In this document: positions 59,961-64,000 of the stretch, in pieces
Position numbering within the stretch: position 1 is the first letter of the stretch
How the letters are laid out: each line of letters begins with the position of its first letter
Source of the DNA: Planctomycetota bacterium
Lineage (GTDB): Bacteria; Planctomycetota; J058
Assembly (NCBI GenBank): GCA_023954375.1
Contig: JAMLIC010000046.1
Coordinates: 1 to 64,000 of the forward strand
Length of the DNA stretch: 64,000 nucleotides
Direction: 5' to 3'
Notes under the pieces: generated by a model
Database searches by the model: none
The model's input: only the letters and a program-made list of their open reading frames with translations
What the model was told of the DNA's origin: nothing
Position numbers and translations under genes: made by a program

Positions 59961-62900
59961 GTGACCGGGGGCGGGGGCGCGCGACGACGTCGGACGGAGC
60001 GGCTGCTCGGGGGCGGGGTCCTGCTCCTCGCGCTGGTCACGCCGGCGCTCGCCCAGGAGGACGATGACCCCGTCGGCCCCGACCGCGCGCCGACGGCCGG
60101 CGAGCGGCTGTTCCTCCCCTTCGACGACGACCTCCCGGACGCCCTGCGGCGGATCGACGACCTGGCCGCCCGCGGGCAGTGGGACCGGGCCGTCGAGGCG
60201 CTCGACCGCCTGCTCGAGGGCGGGCGCGCGGCCTTCTCGCCGGGGCAGGGCGAGGCCCTGCGGGGCGCGCGGGCGGCGGTGCGCGAGCGCCTCGCCGCCC
60301 TGCCGCCCGAGGGGCGCGAGGTCTACGCGCAGCTCCACGACGACGCGGCCCGGCGCCTGCTCGAGGACGCCCGCGGTCGGGCCGACGTGGCGCCGCTGCT
60401 CGAGCTCCTCGGCCGCCACCCCGGCAGCCGCGCCGTGTTCGCGGCGCGGACCCTCCTCGCCAGCCGCCTCCTCGAGCGGGGCCAGCCGGCGGGCGCGCTG
60501 GCCCAGCTCGACCTGCTGCTCGCCCGCCCCGGGCTCGACCCGGCCGACCAGGCGGGCCTCCTGCGCGCGCGCGTCCTGGCCCTGGCGCTCCTCGGGCGGC
60601 AGGGCGAGGTGGACGACCTCCTCGCGCGGCTCGGGCCCGACGCGGGCGACCTCGCCGCGCGCGCGCGCGCCGTGGGGGCCGCGCTCGCGGCGCCGCCGCT
60701 GGCGCCGCCCGAGCGCCCGTCGGTCCGCGCCTGGGCCCAGCCGGTCCTCGGCTTCTACGAGACCGCGCAGGGCGGCTCGCGCGCCTGGAGCGTGCCCGAG
60801 GTCCAGGGCGGGCGCGCCTACGTCCACGACGGCAGCCACGCCCTGTGCGTCGACGTGGCCACGGGCAAGCTCGTGTGGCGCGCCGCCCTGCGGCCCGAGG
60901 ACGCGTTCCGCCGCCCGGCGGTCGACGGCGACCACCTGGTCGTGCTCACGCCCGGCCAGGCGCTCTGCGTGGTCCCCGGCGTCGGCGTCGTGAGCCTCGA
61001 GCGCGAGACCGGCGTCGAGCGCTGGCGGCGCGGGCTCCCGGCGCTCAAGCGCGACGCCGGGATCGACTTCCCGGCGCGCCTCTCCGGGGCGCCGCGGGCG
61101 GTCGGCGGGCGGCTCGTCCTGGCCCTCGTCACCGAGCACGAGACCCGCGAGGTCCACGCGCTCGCCCTCGACCTGACCACGGGCGCGCTCGCCTGGACGG
61201 CCTTCCTCGCCGGCCAGACCCAGGGGCCGGTGCCGCAGGTCGAGCTGGCCGGCACCGACGAGCGCGTCGTGGTGCTCACCGGGCTCGGCCTGGTCGCCGC
61301 CCTCGACGCCGAGGGCGAGCTCCTGTGGGCCCGCCGCTACGCGAGCGTCCGCGACGAGCGCGACCGCAGGCCGCGCGGGCCGATCCCCGGGATGGGGCCG
61401 CCGCCCGCGGACCGGCCCGAGCGCGCGCCGACCGCGCTCGTCGTGCGGGGGACGGTGTGGGCGGCGCCGGCCGACGGCAAGCAGCTCCTCGCCCTCGACC
61501 TGCGCGGCGGCGCCGTCGAGGCGGTGGTCGAGCGCCCCGAGCGGGCGCGGATCGTCGCGGCGCGCGGGACCGAGCTCGTGCTCCTCTCGCCCGCGGGCGA
61601 CGTGTTCGTCGCCACCAAGGCCGGGTCGACGCTCGTCGCCCAGGCGGGCGGCGCGCTCGTCGGCCGCCCGGTGGTGGCCGGCGCCCGGGCCTACCTGCCG
61701 CGGGAGGACGGTCTCTTCGAGGTGGACCTCGCGACGAAGCAGGCGCGCCGCGCCGGCCCGCCCACGCCGGAGCTGGGCCAGCTCGCGGCCGCCGACGGGG
61801 TGGTGGTGTCCGCCTCGCCGCGCGGCCTGTTCGCCTTCGGCCGCGACCCCGGCGCGCCGCCGGGCCTCCCCGACGACCTCCTCCTCGCGCTCGCCGACGA
61901 GCGCCCCGGCGTCCGCGACGCGGCCAGCGCCGCGCTCCTCGAGCAGGGCGAGCCGGCGCGCGCCGGGCTCGCCCGCGCGGCCGGCAGCGCCGACGCGGAG
62001 GTCGCCTTCCGCGCGAAGGTCCTCCAGGCCGAGCTCGACCGCAAGGACCGGCTCGCCCGCTGGGGACCGCTCGTGAAGGCCGAGTGGACGACGCAGGTGC
62101 CGGACCTGCTGAACCGCCTCACGCACCCCAACGCCGAGGTGCGCCTGGAGGCCCTGCGCGAGCTGGGCGCCGTGCAGGACCCCGACGTGGGCGCGCTGCT
62201 CGCCGACCTGATGACCGACCCCGACCACCGCGTGGCCTACACGGCCGCGGGCGCCCTCCTCGCCCGCGGCGACCGCGCCGGCGTCGACCTGCTCGCCCGC
62301 GCCGTGCGCGAGGGGCTCGCGGGCGACCGGCTGGCCGCGCTCGTCGCCCTGCGCGCCCACGGCAAGGCCGAGGACGTCGAGCGCGCCGCGCCGGCGCTCG
62401 CCGACGCCGAGCCCGACGTGCGCGCGGCGGCGGTCGTGGCGGTGCTCACGCTCGGCGGGGCCGCCGCCCTGCCGAGGGTCGAGCCGCTGCTCGAGGACCC
62501 CGCCGACGAGGTGCGCGTCGCCCTGGTCGACGGCCTCTCGGCGCGCGCCGGCGAGCCGGCGTGCCTGCGGCTGCTCGCGAGCCTCGTCCGCGACAAGAAC
62601 GACCAGGTGCGCTCGATCGTGGTCGACGCCCTCGTGAAGGTGAAGGACCCGGTCGCCTACCAGGCGCTCGGCCAGGTCATGGGCGACCAGGTGCCGGCGA
62701 TCGCCCGCAAGGCGCTCGGCGCGCTCTACAAGATCGCCCAGAGCCCGCAGGTCATGCTCATCCCGCCCGCGGCGATCGAGCGCGCCGCGCGCACGAAGGA
62801 GGCGCAGCAGCGCGACCACGTGGCCCAGCTCGCGATCCGCTACGCCGGCCGCGGCGGCGTCCTCTCCGTGGCCACGCTCGCGCGCTTCCTCGCCGACGAG

Positions 62901-63782
62901 GAGCCGCAGATCCGCGCCTGGCGCATCGGCGGGCGCTCCTGGACCTTGCTCCTCCTCGAGCACGTGCGCCAGCTCCCGCTCTCGCCCGCCGACGTCGAGG
63001 CGCTCGCGGCGCTCGTCGCCCACGAGGAGCCGGACATCCGCATCAAGGGCTACCAGGTGCTCGGCAACGCCGTCATGGCCCCGGGGGCCGGGGCCCTCCT
63101 CGCGCAGGGCCTCGACGACGCCCACCCGCAGATCCGGGCCGACTGCGCCCGCTGGCTCACGCGCCCCGACGCGCCGCCCGACCTGCTCGACGAGGCGGCC
63201 GCGCTCGAGGTGGTGCGGATCGCCGCCCTGTCGCCGCGGCAGGAGGGGCGGCAGGCGGCGTCGGAGGCGCTGCGGGGCGTGCCGCGCGCCGTGCTCGCGC
63301 CGGCGCTCCTCCGCGCCGCGCGCGCGCCGAGCGACGCCCTGCGCGCCGACGCCGGCGCGCGGCTGACCGCGCTCACGGGCGGCCAGCCCGCCTGGGACCC
63401 GGCCAGGCCAGAGCGCTCCTGGCGCGAGCTGGCCGCCTGGTGGTGGGCGCAGGCGCACGGCGGCCAGTCGTCCGAGGAGACCGTGCGCCGCCTGGCCGAC
63501 GAGAACCCCACGGCCCGCTGGAGCGCGGCGCGCGACCTCGCGACGCTGCCGACCCCGGCGGTGCGCAACGCCCTGGCGGCGTCGCTGGGCGCCGAGCCGC
63601 TCGACTGGGTCCTCGAGGCCAAGCTCGAGGCGCTCGCGGCGGTGCTGGGCGAGGACCTGGGCTACAAGAAGGGCCTCCCGCCGGCCGAGCGGCGCGCCTG
63701 CGCCGACCGGATGCGCCTGCGGGTGGTGGAGCTGATCCAGGACGAGGTCCGCGAGGACACGAGGAGGGCCGCGCCGAGATGA
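59961..63782 (+). CDS. Secreted PQQ-propeller and HEAT-repeat protein
   Basis: 1273 residues. The GTG start gives a twin-basic signal peptide (RRRRTERLLGGGVLLLALV, cleaved near ALA-QE). Helical repeats cover 60-240 and a PQQ-like beta-propeller about 255-630 (ALCVDVATGKLVWRAALRPE, DLTTGALAWTAFLAG). More than ten HEAT repeats follow to about 1150 (e.g. LADERPGVRDAASAALLEQ and LEDPADEVRVALVDGLSAR). No catalytic residue set is visible, so it is probably an extracytoplasmic scaffold or binding protein. The stop overlaps the next ATG (ATGA). Confidence 0.85.
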   Translation: MTGGGGARRRRTERLLGGGVLLLALVTPALAQEDDDPVGPDRAPTAGERLFLPFDDDLPDALRRIDDLAARGQWDRAVEALDRLLEGGRAAFSPGQGEALRGARAAVRERLAALPPEGREVYAQLHDDAARRLLEDARGRADVAPLLELLGRHPGSRAVFAARTLLASRLLERGQPAGALAQLDLLLARPGLDPADQAGLLRARVLALALLGRQGEVDDLLARLGPDAGDLAARARAVGAALAAPPLAPPERPSVRAWAQPVLGFYETAQGGSRAWSVPEVQGGRAYVHDGSHALCVDVATGKLVWRAALRPEDAFRRPAVDGDHLVVLTPGQALCVVPGVGVVSLERETGVERWRRGLPALKRDAGIDFPARLSGAPRAVGGRLVLALVTEHETREVHALALDLTTGALAWTAFLAGQTQGPVPQVELAGTDERVVVLTGLGLVAALDAEGELLWARRYASVRDERDRRPRGPIPGMGPPPADRPERAPTALVVRGTVWAAPADGKQLLALDLRGGAVEAVVERPERARIVAARGTELVLLSPAGDVFVATKAGSTLVAQAGGALVGRPVVAGARAYLPREDGLFEVDLATKQARRAGPPTPELGQLAAADGVVVSASPRGLFAFGRDPGAPPGLPDDLLLALADERPGVRDAASAALLEQGEPARAGLARAAGSADAEVAFRAKVLQAELDRKDRLARWGPLVKAEWTTQVPDLLNRLTHPNAEVRLEALRELGAVQDPDVGALLADLMTDPDHRVAYTAAGALLARGDRAGVDLLARAVREGLAGDRLAALVALRAHGKAEDVERAAPALADAEPDVRAAAVVAVLTLGGAAALPRVEPLLEDPADEVRVALVDGLSARAGEPACLRLLASLVRDKNDQVRSIVVDALVKVKDPVAYQALGQVMGDQVPAIARKALGALYKIAQSPQVMLIPPAAIERAARTKEAQQRDHVAQLAIRYAGRGGVLSVATLARFLADEEPQIRAWRIGGRSWTLLLLEHVRQLPLSPADVEALAALVAHEEPDIRIKGYQVLGNAVMAPGAGALLAQGLDDAHPQIRADCARWLTRPDAPPDLLDEAAALEVVRIAALSPRQEGRQAASEALRGVPRAVLAPALLRAARAPSDALRADAGARLTALTGGQPAWDPARPERSWRELAAWWWAQAHGGQSSEETVRRLADENPTARWSAARDLATLPTPAVRNALAASLGAEPLDWVLEAKLEALAAVLGEDLGYKKGLPPAERRACADRMRLRVVELIQDEVREDTRRAAPR

Positions 63783-64000
63783 ACCTGGAGCGCCTGCGCA
63801 GGATCTGGCTGGGCCCCTTCCTCGTCCTCGGGCCGGCGACCGCCGTGGTCCTGCTGGCGGCCTTCGTGGTCGACTGGCACGGCCGCCCCGACGAGCTGCG
63901 CGACCTGGGGCCCCTCGGGCTGCTGGTCAACTACGACATCGAGACCCTGCAGAACACGCTGGGCAACCTGTCCCAGACCGTCTCCACCATCATGGGCGTG
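63779..64000 (+). CDS. Membrane protein, 5' part only
   Basis: The first 74 codons of a gene that runs off the window. One membrane helix is visible (FLVLGPATAVVLLAAFVVDW), then LLVNYDIETLQNTLGNLSQT. It overlaps the preceding stop by 4 nt and so is translationally coupled to the secreted PQQ/HEAT gene. The family cannot be named from this fragment. Confidence 0.75.
   Translation, partial: MNLERLRRIWLGPFLVLGPATAVVLLAAFVVDWHGRPDELRDLGPLGLLVNYDIETLQNTLGNLSQTVSTIMGV

Overview
This is a 64 kb, very GC-rich (roughly 70-75% by eye), gene-dense bacterial chromosome segment with no rRNA, tRNA, CRISPR array, insertion sequence or phage structural gene that I could recognise. The gene content (Hanks-type Ser/Thr kinases with DLG in place of DFG, zinc-ribbon and coiled-coil scaffold proteins, DUF4388 and PEGA domains, HEAT/PQQ propeller secreted proteins, a pilMNOPQ locus, a FadN-type beta-oxidation protein) suggests an uncultured, didermic, environmental bacterium. 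A Planctomycetota member is my best guess and a Myxococcota-like deltaproteobacterium the main alternative. No marker here settles this.

Layout. 1-7.8 kb (minus strand): an RNase E/G gene, then a type IV pilus operon pilM-N-O-P-Q with a clear sigma-70 promoter and a UUCG-loop terminator. 8.1-16.6 kb: PTS enzyme I, then a phosphate-metabolism cluster of polyphosphate kinase, Ppx/GppA, ApaH, a SixA-like phosphatase and a CHAD-domain protein. 16.7-32.4 kb: a signalling and scaffold region with two Ser/Thr kinases, a DUF4388/PEGA/propeller membrane protein, an FAD-dependent dehydrogenase, a TMTC-like TPR membrane protein, a large coiled-coil protein, a WD40 membrane protein and an SDR epimerase/reductase. 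32.5-36.2 kb: saccharopine-dehydrogenase-like protein, FMN reductase, RtcA, an alpha/beta hydrolase and an ArsC-family reductase. 36.2-41.7 kb: a fadE-fadA-fadN beta-oxidation operon, with arsC coupled behind fadN. 41.7-51.7 kb: an accessory block with an ADP-ribosylglycohydrolase and its translationally coupled partner, a 926-residue protein with an HExxH motif, a histidine kinase with a ruined ATP-binding lobe, and a 1377-residue protein with three DUF4157 metallopeptidase-like domains around a polymorphic-toxin-like centre. 51.8-64 kb: a membrane HEAT protein with a 32-copy hexanucleotide array, coupled to the primary-type sigma factor, then small metabolic and membrane genes, SlyX, an MscS channel and a secreted PQQ/HEAT protein.

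The block most likely to hold something undescribed is 41.7-51.7 kb. There, large proteins with peptidase-like and possible ADP-ribosyltransferase-like segments sit beside an enzyme family that removes ADP-ribose. Two genome-wide features also stand out. At least nine genes start 6-7 nt after a TANNNT box with no room for a ribosome-binding site, which implies leaderless transcripts. Two families of intergenic repeat abut the stop codons of unrelated genes, and one of them carries poly-G runs of 20 or more.
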